From: Hyphomicrobiales bacterium
GTDB taxonomy: Bacteria > Pseudomonadota > Alphaproteobacteria > Rhizobiales > Rhizobiaceae
DNA: 64,000 nt
Assembly: GCA_900469955.1 (NCBI GenBank)
Contig: UBYX01000002.1
Location: forward strand, 184,806 to 248,805
Direction of reading: 5' to 3'
Position 1 is the stretch's first letter; each line of letters opens with the position of its first letter. The position numbers were made by a program, and so were the translations under genes. Of the stretch, positions 9,405-18,726 are shown piece by piece. The notes under the pieces were generated by a model. The model was not told the origin of the DNA and searched no databases. It saw nothing but the letters and a program-made list of their open reading frames with translations.

Positions 9405-9438
9405 AAAAAACCCGCCTTCATCCGGAGGCGGGTTTTTT
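9405..9438 (+). terminator. Intrinsic terminator of rplY
   Basis: Arms AAAAAACCCGCCT (9405-9417) and AGGCGGGTTTTTT (9426-9438) pair perfectly around an 8-base loop and end in a T run. Confidence 0.93.
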
Positions 9439-9593
9439 ATTGTTCAAATATACGACTTCCTTACTATGCTTCTACAATTGAACCAGATTTGGTCGCGCCA
9501 AATTCAGTGAAGTTTAATCAATGCATGAAAGCATGAACGAGTTAGGATGAGGGAACGATCCGGCATCGCCGGAGAATAAGTGCGGGAAGACGA

Positions 9594-11972
9594 ATGACTC
9601 GTTCTGTCGAGAGTCGTTTCATCACGATCATTTCTGGCGCCCTGCTGGTCGTCGTGGCTCCGCTTTTCACGTTGTTCCTGGCGCTTTCTTCGCAACAGGC
9701 TGCCAAGATCCAGGGTGAGCACGTCAATGTAATGCTGCTCACCAACTCCCAGGCGCTTGGCAAGCCGCTTTGGGACCTGGACACCGACAGCATCCGTCAG
9801 ATCGCCTCCGTGCTTGTTGCAGACCCCGCCATCTTCGGCGTGCAGATCAGCGACAACACCGGCAAGCTCAACATTGCCGAGGTGGATGTAAATCCGGTCG
9901 ATTTCCGGGGACTGCAATCGATATCCGAACCGATCTTCTACAAGTCGCAGCAGGGAATACGCAATGTCGGCAGCATCACCGTCTATGTGCCGAAGCTTGG
10001 ATGGTTCTCGGCGCTGCATCAGATGGAAATGGCCTTCATCTCCATTTTCATCATCGCCATCCTGACGGTCTTCGGAGCTGCCATCCTTGGCAACCGCGTG
10101 ATGGTGATCAAGCCGCTGATGCGGCTGACGGCCGCTATCGAGGCCACTCGCCGCCTCGGCTCGCGCCACCACGTCGACTGGCGCTCCAACGACGAGATGG
10201 GCCGGCTGGCCAAAAGCTTCAATGAGATGCAGACCCTCCTCGAACGCGAGGAACGGGAACTCAAGCGGGCGCATCAGCAGACCACGGAGATCTACAATCT
10301 TACTCCGGCCATGCTGTTTTCCCTCGACCGCAGCGATCAGATAGCCGCCGTCAGCGATTATTGGCTGCTCGCCACCGGTTATCGCCGCGACGACGTGATC
10401 GGCCGCCCCTTCTCCGAACTCGTGGCTCCCTCGGACAGGGAGGTCTACCACCAGCGCAAGGAGCAGGGAAAATCGAGCGGCCCGGTGATCGAGGCGACGG
10501 TCCGTTTCCTCTGTGCCGATGGCCGACTGATCAACGTTCTGATCATCGAAACCGAATTGAGCGCCGCAAGCGGCAGCATTCCCGGCTCGCTCAGCGTCAT
10601 GACCGACGTCACCGAGTTGAAGCAGTCCGAACTGCGCAATCATCAGCAGGCGATATCCGATCACCTCACCGGGTTTTTGAACCGCCAGGGCTTCGAGGCG
10701 ATGCTCGACCGCAAGATTGCCGAGGCGGATCAGGCAAAAACCGACGTCGCATGCCTTTTCGTCGATCTGGACCGCTTTAAGTCGATCAACGACAATCTCG
10801 GCCACGCAGCCGGCGACGCCATCCTGTGCCAGTTTGTCGAACGAACAAAACCGATGCTACGTGAGAACGACAGCGCCTCACGCCTCGGTGGCGACGAATT
10901 CGCAATCCTGATCGCCGGCACCGACGCTCAACATCGTTCGACCGAGCTGGCCCAGACAATCGTGGACATGTTCGAAGTGCCCTTCCGCGTCCACGGCACC
11001 GGCGTGCGGCTCAGCGCCAGTATCGGTCTCGCCTTTTACCCCACCCATGCCGCCAGCGCCGCAGAACTGCTGCAGAAATCCGACATGGCCATGTATGCCC
11101 GCAAACGCGACGGCAAGAATGGCTCCCAGGTCTATGACCCGGCCATTCTCGACCAGACCCGGGAACGGGCGGAGATCGAGAACGACATCGAAGCCGGCAT
11201 TGCCGACAACTGGTTCGAGGCACACTTCCAGCCGATCGTCGACATAGCCACGGGCGTGCCGTCGGGCTTCGAAGCCCTGATGCGTATGCGTCATCCGCGC
11301 AAAGGCTTGCTATCGCCGGCAGGAATCATCTGCGTCGCCGAAGAAACCGGCAGCATCGGCCAGATCGGCAACCTCATTCTGGAAGACGCGATGGCGAACC
11401 TCGCACGGGTGTCTCGCCTACCCGGGATGGAGGATACCTACGTCGCCGTCAATTTTTCGCCGCTGCAGTTCGAGCCCGGCTTGCTCGCCCGCCTTGCCGG
11501 CCTGATCGGCCGCCATGGCATCGCGCCGTCCCGCCTCGTCATCGAGATTACCGAAGCGGTGCTGATGCATGACAATCCCGAGATCCGCACCATCCTCAAC
11601 GATCTTCACAATCTCGGATGTCGGATCGCGCTCGATGACTTCGGAACAGGTTATTCCTCCCTCAGCTACATGAGCCGTTTTCCGGTCGACATCGTCAAGA
11701 TCGACCAGTCGTTCATTCGTTCGCTCACGGAACAGGCGGGCGATATCGGCAGCAAGAGCCGAATGCTGGTCGAAGGTATAAGCGCCATCTCCCATAAGAT
11801 GAATTGCAAAGTCGTCGCCGAAGGCGTTGAAACGGAGGAGCAGCGCGCGCTGCTCCGCCAGATGGGCATCGACTATGCCCAGGGCTACCTCTTCTCGAGG
11901 CCCCGCGAAATTTCCGAATTGCTTTCGGCCCTATCCGCCCGGCAGGCCGAAGTGAGGTCCCTGGCGAGTTAG
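9594..11972 (+). CDS. Membrane HAMP-PAS-GGDEF-EAL c-di-GMP enzyme
   Basis: The 792-residue protein has a membrane helix (about 9-31), a periplasmic sensor region (about 32-145), a second helix (about 146-168), then HAMP (about 168-222), PAS (about 235-345), GGDEF (about 350-515) and EAL (about 530-780). GGDEF is intact at 432-436 with an RxxD inhibitory site just upstream (REND). EAL is intact at 560-562, and NFSPLQ, DDFGTG, KID, EGVET and QGYLFSRP are all present. Both synthesis and breakdown of c-di-GMP look possible. The signal sensed is unknown. A solute-binding protein gene lies 66 bases downstream and might supply a ligand, by inference. Confidence 0.95.
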   Translation: MTRSVESRFITIISGALLVVVAPLFTLFLALSSQQAAKIQGEHVNVMLLTNSQALGKPLWDLDTDSIRQIASVLVADPAIFGVQISDNTGKLNIAEVDVNPVDFRGLQSISEPIFYKSQQGIRNVGSITVYVPKLGWFSALHQMEMAFISIFIIAILTVFGAAILGNRVMVIKPLMRLTAAIEATRRLGSRHHVDWRSNDEMGRLAKSFNEMQTLLEREERELKRAHQQTTEIYNLTPAMLFSLDRSDQIAAVSDYWLLATGYRRDDVIGRPFSELVAPSDREVYHQRKEQGKSSGPVIEATVRFLCADGRLINVLIIETELSAASGSIPGSLSVMTDVTELKQSELRNHQQAISDHLTGFLNRQGFEAMLDRKIAEADQAKTDVACLFVDLDRFKSINDNLGHAAGDAILCQFVERTKPMLRENDSASRLGGDEFAILIAGTDAQHRSTELAQTIVDMFEVPFRVHGTGVRLSASIGLAFYPTHAASAAELLQKSDMAMYARKRDGKNGSQVYDPAILDQTRERAEIENDIEAGIADNWFEAHFQPIVDIATGVPSGFEALMRMRHPRKGLLSPAGIICVAEETGSIGQIGNLILEDAMANLARVSRLPGMEDTYVAVNFSPLQFEPGLLARLAGLIGRHGIAPSRLVIEITEAVLMHDNPEIRTILNDLHNLGCRIALDDFGTGYSSLSYMSRFPVDIVKIDQSFIRSLTEQAGDIGSKSRMLVEGISAISHKMNCKVVAEGVETEEQRALLRQMGIDYAQGYLFSRPREISELLSALSARQAEVRSLAS

Positions 11973-12038
11973 AACATCGTCTCCGCCGGACGACATGCTG
12001 GGTCAAGAAAGACAACATGCTCGTTTGGAGGGGAACAG

Positions 12039-12764
12039 ATGAAAACAGCATTACTGCTTCTCGCCAGTTTCGGTTTCGCGTCTGGCGTCGCTGCGCAACA
12101 CCCGATCGTCTTGATGACCGAGTCCTATCCGCCCTTCAGCTATCAGGAGCCGGGAGGCAAATATCGGGGTGCCGGCATCGACCAGGTGGAGATCATCATG
12201 CGCGAGGCGCAGGTTCCGTTCACGCTGGAAATATTGCCGTGGGCGAGAGCGATCGCCATGGCCGAAACGCAAGCCGACCACTGCGTCTTCGCGGCAGCCC
12301 GCACAGCGGAGCGCGAGCCGCGCTTCAAATGGGTGGTTCCGCTTTTCGTCGACCGAAATATCCTGGTCCGGCACGGCGGCTCTAAAGTGTCGGCCGCGAC
12401 GATGGAGGAAGCCAAGCAGTATACGGTCGGCACTCACCGCGCCGATTACACGGAAGGTCTGCTGAAGAGCTTCGGCTTCCCGAAGATCGACCTCAGTTCC
12501 GATATTGATACCACGCTTCGCAAATTGCTCGAGGACCGTATCGAGATGATGCCGATGTCGGAAGGCGTCTACGAAAAGCTTCGCAGCACCGGAACTGCCA
12601 TCGAGAGAGTGATCGTGTTTTCGGAGCAGCATCTCGGTATTGCCTGCAACAGAGCCACACCCGATGCATTGATCGCGACGATGCAGACACATCTCGACAG
12701 GCTCATCAAGGACGGCGCTCAGACCGCCATCCTCAATCGCTACGGCATCAACCAGCCCCAGTAG
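12039..12764 (+). CDS. Periplasmic solute-binding protein (SBP_bac_3 type)
   Basis: The 241-residue protein starts with a signal peptide cleaved near VAAQ (residue 20) and continues as a type 2 periplasmic binding fold, starting with [13 protein letters not shown], the usual opening of amino-acid-type binding proteins. No ABC permease or ATPase gene is adjacent, so it is either an orphan receptor or works with a transporter elsewhere. GGAGGGGA precedes the ATG. It follows the HAMP-PAS-GGDEF-EAL gene at 66 bases on the same strand, so it could pass ligand information to that sensor; this is inference. Confidence 0.85.
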   Translation: MKTALLLLASFGFASGVAAQHPIVLMTESYPPFSYQEPGGKYRGAGIDQVEIIMREAQVPFTLEILPWARAIAMAETQADHCVFAAARTAEREPRFKWVVPLFVDRNILVRHGGSKVSAATMEEAKQYTVGTHRADYTEGLLKSFGFPKIDLSSDIDTTLRKLLEDRIEMMPMSEGVYEKLRSTGTAIERVIVFSEQHLGIACNRATPDALIATMQTHLDRLIKDGAQTAILNRYGINQPQ

Positions 12765-12843
12765 CACCGCTCGCTCACGAAACCGGTTGACATTGCCGGC
12801 GTTTCGCGTTGGTGAAGACCATCAGCGAAGGACGGATTTCTTC

Positions 12844-13572
12844 ATGCTTATCATTGCGGGTCTCGGCAACCCAGGCTCCAAATATGCGGGCAACCGCCAT
12901 AATATCGGCTTCATGGCTGTCGATGCGATCCAGCGTCGGCCCGGCTTTTCGCCGTGGTCGAAGAAATTCAAGGCGGAAATTTCCGAGGGCGAACTCGCAG
13001 GCGAAAAGGTGCTGCTGATAAAGCCGCAGACCTTCATGAACCTCTCGGGCGAAGCCATCGGTGAAGCGATGCGATTCTACAAGCTCGGCCCGGAAAGCGT
13101 CATTGCGATCTATGACGAACTCGACCTGGCGCCTGGCAAGGCCCGGATCAAGACGGGCGGCGGCCATGGGGGCCATAACGGCGTCAAATCTCTCGACGCC
13201 CATTGCGGCAAGGACTATCGACGCCTGCGCCTCGGCATCGGTCACCCCGGCGTCAAGGAGCTGGTGCACAATCACGTGCTTGGCGATTTTGCCAAGGCCG
13301 ATCAGGCCTGGCTTTCTCCCCTCCTCGACGCGATCGCCGACAATGCCGAGATGCTGGTGAAGGCCGAGGATTCGCAGCTGATGAACAAGCTGGCGCTCGC
13401 CGTCGGCGGCAAGCCGGACGATGAGAGGCCGAAAGCCGAAAAGCCCCAGCAACCGAAGCCGGCGGGAAAATCGCATATCCATCAGGCCCGCGGCGGCGCC
13501 AAGCCAAATATCCCGACCACCGGCCCGATGGCCGAGATGCTGAAGAAGATGTTTGGCGACAAGGGTAAGTGA
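12844..13572 (+). CDS. pth: Peptidyl-tRNA hydrolase
   Basis: The enzyme frees tRNA from peptidyl-tRNA that drops off ribosomes. The family opening [11 protein letters not shown] defines the start at 12844, although the frame stays open further upstream. Asn9 and the catalytic His19 (NRHNIGF) are present, as is [12 protein letters not shown]. The core covers about 1-190. A charged, Pro/Lys-rich C-terminal tail (about 195-242) is common in rhizobial Pth. The gene is followed at about 50 bases by prmB. Confidence 0.96.
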   Translation: MLIIAGLGNPGSKYAGNRHNIGFMAVDAIQRRPGFSPWSKKFKAEISEGELAGEKVLLIKPQTFMNLSGEAIGEAMRFYKLGPESVIAIYDELDLAPGKARIKTGGGHGGHNGVKSLDAHCGKDYRRLRLGIGHPGVKELVHNHVLGDFAKADQAWLSPLLDAIADNAEMLVKAEDSQLMNKLALAVGGKPDDERPKAEKPQQPKPAGKSHIHQARGGAKPNIPTTGPMAEMLKKMFGDKGK

Positions 13573-13622
13573 AACGGTTTCGGCCCGCCCGCCGAACCGA
13601 TAGAGACAACCGGAAATCTGGA

Positions 13623-14561
13623 ATGAGCAACGCTTTTAACACGACCGACATAGCCCGCGAACTCGTGACCCTTCGTGACTATTGGCGTTACGCCATCTCG
13701 CGCTTCAACGCCTCTAACCTGAGCTTCGGGCACGGCACGACGACGGCGGGCGACGACGCCGCGTTTCTTATCCTGGACAGCCTCAACCTGCCGATCGATG
13801 CGCTTGATCCGTTTCTCGATGCCCGGCTGACGACCGCCGAACGGGAACTGCTTGCCGAACGGATCGAGGAACGCGTGGCAACGCGAAAACCCACGTCTTA
13901 TATCACCGGCCATGCCTATATTCAGGGCGTCCGATTCCATGTTGACGAACGGGTCATCGTACCCCGCTCCCATATCGGCGAAATCCTGTTCTCCGAATAT
14001 CTGAGCGACGAAGGCTCGTCCTTCCTTCCGGATCCGCTGAGCGTCGAAAGCGCCGTCGATATCTGCACCGGCTCGGGATGTCTTGCCATTCTCGCCGCCA
14101 AGTTCTTTCCCAATGCGGAAGTCGACGCGGTCGATCTCTCCTCCGATGCGCTGGACGTCGCCAGGCGGAACGTCGGGGAGCACGAGGTTGAAGACCAGGT
14201 CAGCCTCCACGAAGGCGATTTGTTCACCCCGCTTGGCAAGAAGAAATACGACCTGATCATCACCAATCCGCCCTATGTGGACCATGAGGCGATGGCGGGC
14301 TTCCCGGACGAGTTCCGGGCCGAGCCGGCCATGGCGTTCGACGGCGGCGTCGATGGCCTCGACATCGTCCGCCAGTTGCTTGCAGAAGCGCCAAAGCATC
14401 TCAATCCCGGCGGTGGCATGATCTGCGAGATCGGCTCCGGTCGCGAAATTCTCGAGGAGGAATTCCCGGATCTCGAACTGCTGTGGCTGGAAACGGCAGA
14501 ATCCCAGGACGCCGTATTTTGGGTTACCGCGGAGGCACTCGGCGTCTCGGCCGGGAAATGA
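13623..14561 (+). CDS. prmB: Ribosomal protein L3 glutamine N5-methyltransferase
   Basis: The 312-residue protein is a class I SAM-dependent methyltransferase of the HemK/PrmB group. It has the SAM loop DICTGSGCLAIL (about 140-150) and the catalytic NPPY motif in IITNPPYVDH, which holds the target glutamine amide. The N-terminal helical domain and the length match PrmB, which methylates L3, better than PrmC, which methylates release factors. The ATG at 13623 is preferred; an upstream GTG at 13569 overlaps the pth stop. It is probably cotranscribed with pth. Confidence 0.88.
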   Translation: MSNAFNTTDIARELVTLRDYWRYAISRFNASNLSFGHGTTTAGDDAAFLILDSLNLPIDALDPFLDARLTTAERELLAERIEERVATRKPTSYITGHAYIQGVRFHVDERVIVPRSHIGEILFSEYLSDEGSSFLPDPLSVESAVDICTGSGCLAILAAKFFPNAEVDAVDLSSDALDVARRNVGEHEVEDQVSLHEGDLFTPLGKKKYDLIITNPPYVDHEAMAGFPDEFRAEPAMAFDGGVDGLDIVRQLLAEAPKHLNPGGGMICEIGSGREILEEEFPDLELLWLETAESQDAVFWVTAEALGVSAGK

Positions 14562-14564
14562 AGC

Positions 14565-14873
14565 CTATTCCTCGGGCTCCGTCGTGAACATCAGCGGATA
14601 GCCCGCTTCCTTGGCGAGATCCACGGCCTCCTTGGCTTTGGTCTCGGCGATATCCTTCGCGCACACCACCACCACGCATGTGCCCATGCGATGGGCCGTC
14701 ATCATGACGCGATAACCCGTCTCCTCGCTCATGCGGAACACGGCCTTCAGCACCATGATGACGAATTCGCGCGGCGTGTAGTCGTCGTTGACCAATATGA
14801 CCTTGTAGAGCTTCGGCCGCTCCAGCTTGGGCTTTGTGGTCGTTTTCGGTTTTAGGGTAGTGTCCTCGGCCAT
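14565..14873 (-). CDS. clpS: ATP-dependent Clp protease adaptor ClpS
   Basis: The 102-residue protein binds N-degron substrates and hands them to ClpA for degradation by ClpAP. A disordered Lys/Thr/Pro-rich N-terminal arm (1-20) is followed by the ClpS core: KVILVNDDYTPREFVI, the M-x-AH helix VMMTAHRMGTCVV, and a final strand. Rhizobia often carry two ClpS copies; which one this is cannot be told from the window. It is convergent with prmB, 3 bases apart. Confidence 0.92.
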   Translation of the reverse strand: MAEDTTLKPKTTTKPKLERPKLYKVILVNDDYTPREFVIMVLKAVFRMSEETGYRVMMTAHRMGTCVVVVCAKDIAETKAKEAVDLAKEAGYPLMFTTEPEE

Positions 14874-15054
14874 CGGCCTCTCCTGACGACGTAATCCTAT
14901 CGGGAGACATGTCGGCTATATCGCACCGCAACCGGATTATTTCAAGCAACTGCGGCTCGATGAATGCGCCAACCCGCGTCAAACCCTTGACCCGGAGAGC
15001 CCGTTCCCCCATAGCCACAGCAACGAAAATTCTAGCGATACAGGGTCCGGACCC

Positions 15055-16158
15055 ATGGGTTTCAAATGCGGTATCGTGGGCCTGCCGAATGTCGGCAAGT
15101 CCACCCTCTTCAACGCACTCACCAAGACGGCGGCAGCACAGGCCGCCAACTATCCATTCTGCACGATCGAGCCGAACACGGGCGAAGTGGCCGTTCCCGA
15201 TCCGCGCATGCAGAAGCTTGCCGCAATCGCAGGCTCCAAGGAAATCATCCCCACGCGTATCTCCTTCGTGGACATCGCCGGCCTCGTGCGCGGCGCGTCG
15301 AAGGGTGAAGGCCTCGGCAACAAGTTCCTCGCCAATATCCGCGAAGTCGATGCGGTGGTGCATGTGCTGCGCTGCTTCGAAGATGACGACATCACCCACG
15401 TGGAAGGCCGCATCAATCCGGTCGGCGATGCCGATACGATCGAGACGGAGCTGATGCTCGCCGACCTGGAAAGCCTGGAGCGCCGTGTCGAGCAGACCCG
15501 CAAGCGGGCGACCGGCAAGGACAAGGAATCCATGGCGCAGCTTCCGGTCATGGAAGCGGTCATCAAGCTCCTGAACGACGGCAAGCCTGCCCGCCTGCTC
15601 TTGAAGACGCTCGCGCCCGAAGAGATCGAAATCCTCAAGGGCCTCAACCTTCTGACCTCGCACCCTGTGCTCTACGTCTGCAACGTCGCGGAAGCCGATG
15701 CCTCAACCGGCAACGAGCACACGCAAGCGGTTGCCGCCATGGCCAAGGAACAGGGCGCCGAATGCGTGATCATCTCGGCTGCAATCGAATCCGAGGTGGC
15801 GCAGCTTCCGGAAGAGGAAGCCAAGGAATTCCTCTCGGCCCTCGGGCTTGAGGAAGCCGGTCTGGACCGGCTGATCCGCGCCGGTTACCACCTGCTCGAC
15901 CTGATCACCTATTTCACCGTCGGCCCGAAGGAGACTCGTGCCTGGACGATCGTGCGCGGCACCAAGGCCCCACAGGCCGCGGGCGTCATCCACACCGACT
16001 TCGAACGCGGCTTCATCCGTGCCTTCACCATTGCCTATGACGACTACATCAACTTCAAGGGTGAAGTTGGCGCCAAGGAAGCCGGCAAGGGTCGCGACGA
16101 AGGCAAGGAATACGTCGTAAACGACGGCGACGTCATCCATTTCCGCTTCAATACCTGA
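15055..16158 (+). CDS. ychF: Redox-regulated P-loop ATPase/GTPase YchF
   Basis: The 367-residue protein is an Obg-family nucleotide-binding protein. G1 (GLPNVGKST), G3 (DIAGLVRGASKGEGLGN) and the atypical G4 NVAE are visible; the last gives YchF its preference for ATP. A coiled-coil region lies at about 120-195 and a C-terminal TGS domain follows (about 280-365). YchF is linked to translation and the oxidative-stress response. The conserved MGFKCGIVGLPN start sets the ATG at 15055. Confidence 0.97.
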   Translation: MGFKCGIVGLPNVGKSTLFNALTKTAAAQAANYPFCTIEPNTGEVAVPDPRMQKLAAIAGSKEIIPTRISFVDIAGLVRGASKGEGLGNKFLANIREVDAVVHVLRCFEDDDITHVEGRINPVGDADTIETELMLADLESLERRVEQTRKRATGKDKESMAQLPVMEAVIKLLNDGKPARLLLKTLAPEEIEILKGLNLLTSHPVLYVCNVAEADASTGNEHTQAVAAMAKEQGAECVIISAAIESEVAQLPEEEAKEFLSALGLEEAGLDRLIRAGYHLLDLITYFTVGPKETRAWTIVRGTKAPQAAGVIHTDFERGFIRAFTIAYDDYINFKGEVGAKEAGKGRDEGKEYVVNDGDVIHFRFNT

Positions 16159-16187
16159 TATCGAATCGCCGAGGGCGGGAGGGCCTC

Positions 16188-16658
16188 ATGACGGAAGCCG
16201 ATTTCCATTTCGAGGATTTCACGATCGGGCGGGTCTTTCCCCTCGCGTCCAAACTGGTGACGGCCGCGGAAATCGTCGAATTCGCCAAGGAGTTCGATCC
16301 GCAGCCCATGCACCTGTCGGAGGAAGCCGGCAAGGCCAGCATTCTCGGCAGCCTCTCCGCCTCCGGCTGGCATACGGCAAGCATGTTCATGCGGATGATG
16401 TTCGACGGCTGGCTGTCACGCTCATCTTCCGAAGGCTCCCCCGGCATCGAATTCATGGAATGGAAGAAGCCGGTGCTTGCCGGCGATACGCTCTCCGGCA
16501 GGTCCACCGTTCTGGAATCCCGTCCCCTGCGCTCGCGTCCAGGTATCGGCCTCGTCAAGTTTCTGCACGAGGTGGAGAACCAGCGCGGTGAGATCGTCAT
16601 GCGCGGCGAGAACGCCATCATGATGCGCTTGCGCGGCGCCCGGGAGGACGCCGCATGA
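16188..16658 (+). CDS. MaoC family dehydratase (first of pair)
   Basis: The 156-residue protein is a single hot-dog-fold MaoC/R-specific enoyl-CoA hydratase domain. The hydratase motif is FDPQPMHLSEEAG with its Asp and His catalytic pair (about residues 39-44), followed by GSLSASGWHTASMFMRM. The natural acyl substrate is unknown. It begins 29 bases after ychF behind a GGGAGGG site and overlaps the next MaoC gene by 4 bases, so the pair is translationally coupled and may form a heterodimer. Confidence 0.9.
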   Translation: MTEADFHFEDFTIGRVFPLASKLVTAAEIVEFAKEFDPQPMHLSEEAGKASILGSLSASGWHTASMFMRMMFDGWLSRSSSEGSPGIEFMEWKKPVLAGDTLSGRSTVLESRPLRSRPGIGLVKFLHEVENQRGEIVMRGENAIMMRLRGAREDAA

Positions 16659-17122
16659 GGCTGATCGAACTCTCTCCGCCGGGCCAGAAGGTGACCACTG
16701 GCACGCTTCTCTTCACCGCCGAGGACATCGTCCGCTACGCCCAGAAATTCGATCCGCAGCCCTTCCACGTGGATGCGGAAGCCGCGAAGAACTATGTCTT
16801 CGGCGCGCTCTGCGCCTCCGGTTGGCATACCTGCGCCGGCTGGATGAAGACCTACATGGCCTACTGGACGAAAGAGGTCGCCCGCCTCGAAGCCGAAGGC
16901 AGGGTAGCGCCGAAGCTTGGCCCCTCTGCCGGGTTCAGGAAGCTTCAGTGGCTGAAGCCGGTTTATGCAGGCGACGCCATCACCTATTCCGTAGAGCTGA
17001 CGGAAAGCCGGCCGCTCACCTCGCGCTCCGGTACCTGGATCAACATGACCATCAACGACGGCGTGAACCAGAACGGCGACGTCGTCATGCGTTACGAGGG
17101 TACGGTTCTCGAATTCGCGTAA
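16655..17122 (+). CDS. MaoC family dehydratase (second of pair)
   Basis: The 155-residue protein is a paralogue of the preceding gene product. It keeps FDPQPFHVDAEAA and GALCASGWHTCAGWMKTYM, i.e. the Asp/His hydratase residues and the same loop. Its ATG overlaps the upstream stop as ATGA. Two adjacent single-domain MaoC proteins suggest a two-subunit hydratase, as known for some MaoC-like enzymes; substrate unknown. It converges on apt. Confidence 0.9.
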   Translation: MRLIELSPPGQKVTTGTLLFTAEDIVRYAQKFDPQPFHVDAEAAKNYVFGALCASGWHTCAGWMKTYMAYWTKEVARLEAEGRVAPKLGPSAGFRKLQWLKPVYAGDAITYSVELTESRPLTSRSGTWINMTINDGVNQNGDVVMRYEGTVLEFA

Positions 17123-17147
17123 TCGAATCGGAAAACTGCCCTCGCCG

Positions 17148-17687
17148 CTAGTGGCCGGCGAACTCCACCAGGGTTCGGACCTCGACCCCAAGCGCTTCGA
17201 GCTTCTTGCGGCCGCCGAGATCCGGGAGGTCGATCACGAAGCAGGCCGACACGATCTCGGCGCCCAGCTGCCTCAACAGCTTCACAGCGCCTTCGGCAGT
17301 GCCGCCGGTTGCAATCAGGTCGTCCGTCAGGATCACCTTCTCGCCGGGCTTCACCGCATCCGCATGCATCTCCATCTCGTCGACCCCGTATTCGAGGCTG
17401 TAGGCGATGCGGACCGTGTCGTGCGGCAGCTTGCCCTTCTTGCGTATCGGCACGAAACCGGCCGACAACTGGTGCGCCAGCGCGCCGCCGAGGATGAATC
17501 CGCGCGCCTCGATGCCCGCGATCTTGCCGACGCCCAGCCCGACATAGGGCCGCACCAATTCGTCCACCGCCTGGCGGAAAGCGGCTGCGTCACCGAGCAA
17601 GGTGGTGATGTCGCGAAAGACGATGCCGGGCTTCGGATAGTCCCGGATGGAGCGGATGGCGGCGGAAAGATCTGATTTGGAGGACAT
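17148..17687 (-). CDS. apt: Adenine phosphoribosyltransferase
   Basis: The cytoplasmic enzyme salvages adenine with PRPP to make AMP. The 179-residue length is standard. The PRPP motif [14 protein letters not shown] and the start region [18 protein letters not shown] are diagnostic, and EARGFILG is also present. It lies downstream of petC on the minus strand beyond a terminator, so it is likely transcribed separately. Confidence 0.97.
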   Translation of the reverse strand: MSSKSDLSAAIRSIRDYPKPGIVFRDITTLLGDAAAFRQAVDELVRPYVGLGVGKIAGIEARGFILGGALAHQLSAGFVPIRKKGKLPHDTVRIAYSLEYGVDEMEMHADAVKPGEKVILTDDLIATGGTAEGAVKLLRQLGAEIVSACFVIDLPDLGGRKKLEALGVEVRTLVEFAGH

Positions 17688-17755
17688 GAGACCCTGAAAA
17701 AGAATGGCGGGAACAGCAGGAGATTAGCCTATCAACTTGGCAACCTTCTCCCAAC

Positions 17756-17784
17756 AAAAAAGGCGGCTTGAAGCCGCCTTTTTG
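17756..17784 (-). terminator. Intrinsic terminator of petABC
   Basis: AGGCGGC (17761-17767) and GCCGCCT (17773-17779) form a stem with a 5-base loop. Read on the minus strand it follows petC by 18 bases and ends in a T run. Confidence 0.9.
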
Positions 17785-17801
17785 CATTCGAGGTGGAGAC
17801 C

Positions 17802-18698
17802 TCAGTGTTCCTTGTTGGCGTAGACCGACTTCTTCGTCAGGTAGATCAGGCCGGTGAAGATCACCAGGAAGACCATGACCATGAAGCCGGTGCGCTTGCG
17901 GGCTTCGAGATGCGGCTCTGCGGCCCACATCAGGAAGGCGGAAACGTCCTTGGCATACTGATCGACCGTCTGCGGAGCACCGTCGTCATAGGTCACCTGG
18001 CCCTCGCTGATCGGCGGAGCCATGGCGAGCGACGCAGAGGCGACGAAATACGGATTATAGTGGGTACCTTCCGGAACCTCGACGCCGGCAGGCGGCTCCT
18101 GGTAACCGGTGATCAGCGAATAGATATAGTCCGGGCCGCCTTCCTGATACTGCTTGAAGATATCGAAGACGAACTGCGGGAAGCCCCGGGTGACGCCGCG
18201 TGCCTTGGCGATCAGCGAAAAGTCCGGCGGCGCCGCACCGTTGTTGGCGGCGGCAGCGGCCTGGGCATTCGGGAACGGCGACGGGAAGTAGTCCGACGGC
18301 ACGGCCTTGCGGGCGAACATTTCGCCGGCGTCGTTCGGGCCGTCCTGCACTTCATAGTTCGCAGCGAAGGCCTTAACCTGTGCTTCCGAATAGCCGAGGT
18401 CTTCCAGCGTGCGGAAGGAAACGAGCTGCATGGAATGGCAGGCGGAACAGACTTCCGTATACACCTTCAGGCCGCGCTGAAGCTGACCTCTGTCGTAGTG
18501 GCCGAACGGACCGGCAAAGCTCCAGTCGACCTGCTTCGGATGGTGGATCGGATAATGCGGCGTGCTGCCTTCTGCATGCTCTCCGCCGGCCTCGGCGCCG
18601 GCGGGCGCTGCTGCGTGATTGTCCTGAGCCATTGCCGTGGCGGCACCGAGCCCCGCCAGGAAGGCCAGCGACACGAGGCTTGCAACAAGCTTTTTCAT
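17802..18698 (-). CDS. petC: Cytochrome c1 of the bc1 complex
   Basis: The 298-residue protein is the c1 subunit of ubiquinol:cytochrome c reductase and passes electrons from the Rieske centre to soluble cytochrome c. It has a signal peptide (MKKLVASLVSL...AMAQ), the haem c motif CSACH (Cys84, Cys87, His88), and a C-terminal membrane anchor (GFMVMVFLVIFTGLIYL). The start at 18698 is set by GAGAGGGA and the signal peptide; the frame is open further upstream. Unlike Bradyrhizobium fbcH, b and c1 are separate genes here. Confidence 0.95.
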   Translation of the reverse strand: MKKLVASLVSLAFLAGLGAATAMAQDNHAAAPAGAEAGGEHAEGSTPHYPIHHPKQVDWSFAGPFGHYDRGQLQRGLKVYTEVCSACHSMQLVSFRTLEDLGYSEAQVKAFAANYEVQDGPNDAGEMFARKAVPSDYFPSPFPNAQAAAAANNGAAPPDFSLIAKARGVTRGFPQFVFDIFKQYQEGGPDYIYSLITGYQEPPAGVEVPEGTHYNPYFVASASLAMAPPISEGQVTYDDGAPQTVDQYAKDVSAFLMWAAEPHLEARKRTGFMVMVFLVIFTGLIYLTKKSVYANKEH

Positions 18699-18726
18699 TT
18701 TTTTAATCCCTCTCGGTCGCGTACTG

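Noticed and set aside
9504..10805. Minus-strand frame of 433 codons opposite the HAMP-PAS-GGDEF-EAL gene
   Set aside because: His/Asp/Glu/Val-rich shadow composition with no family match; the plus-strand gene has full domain motifs.
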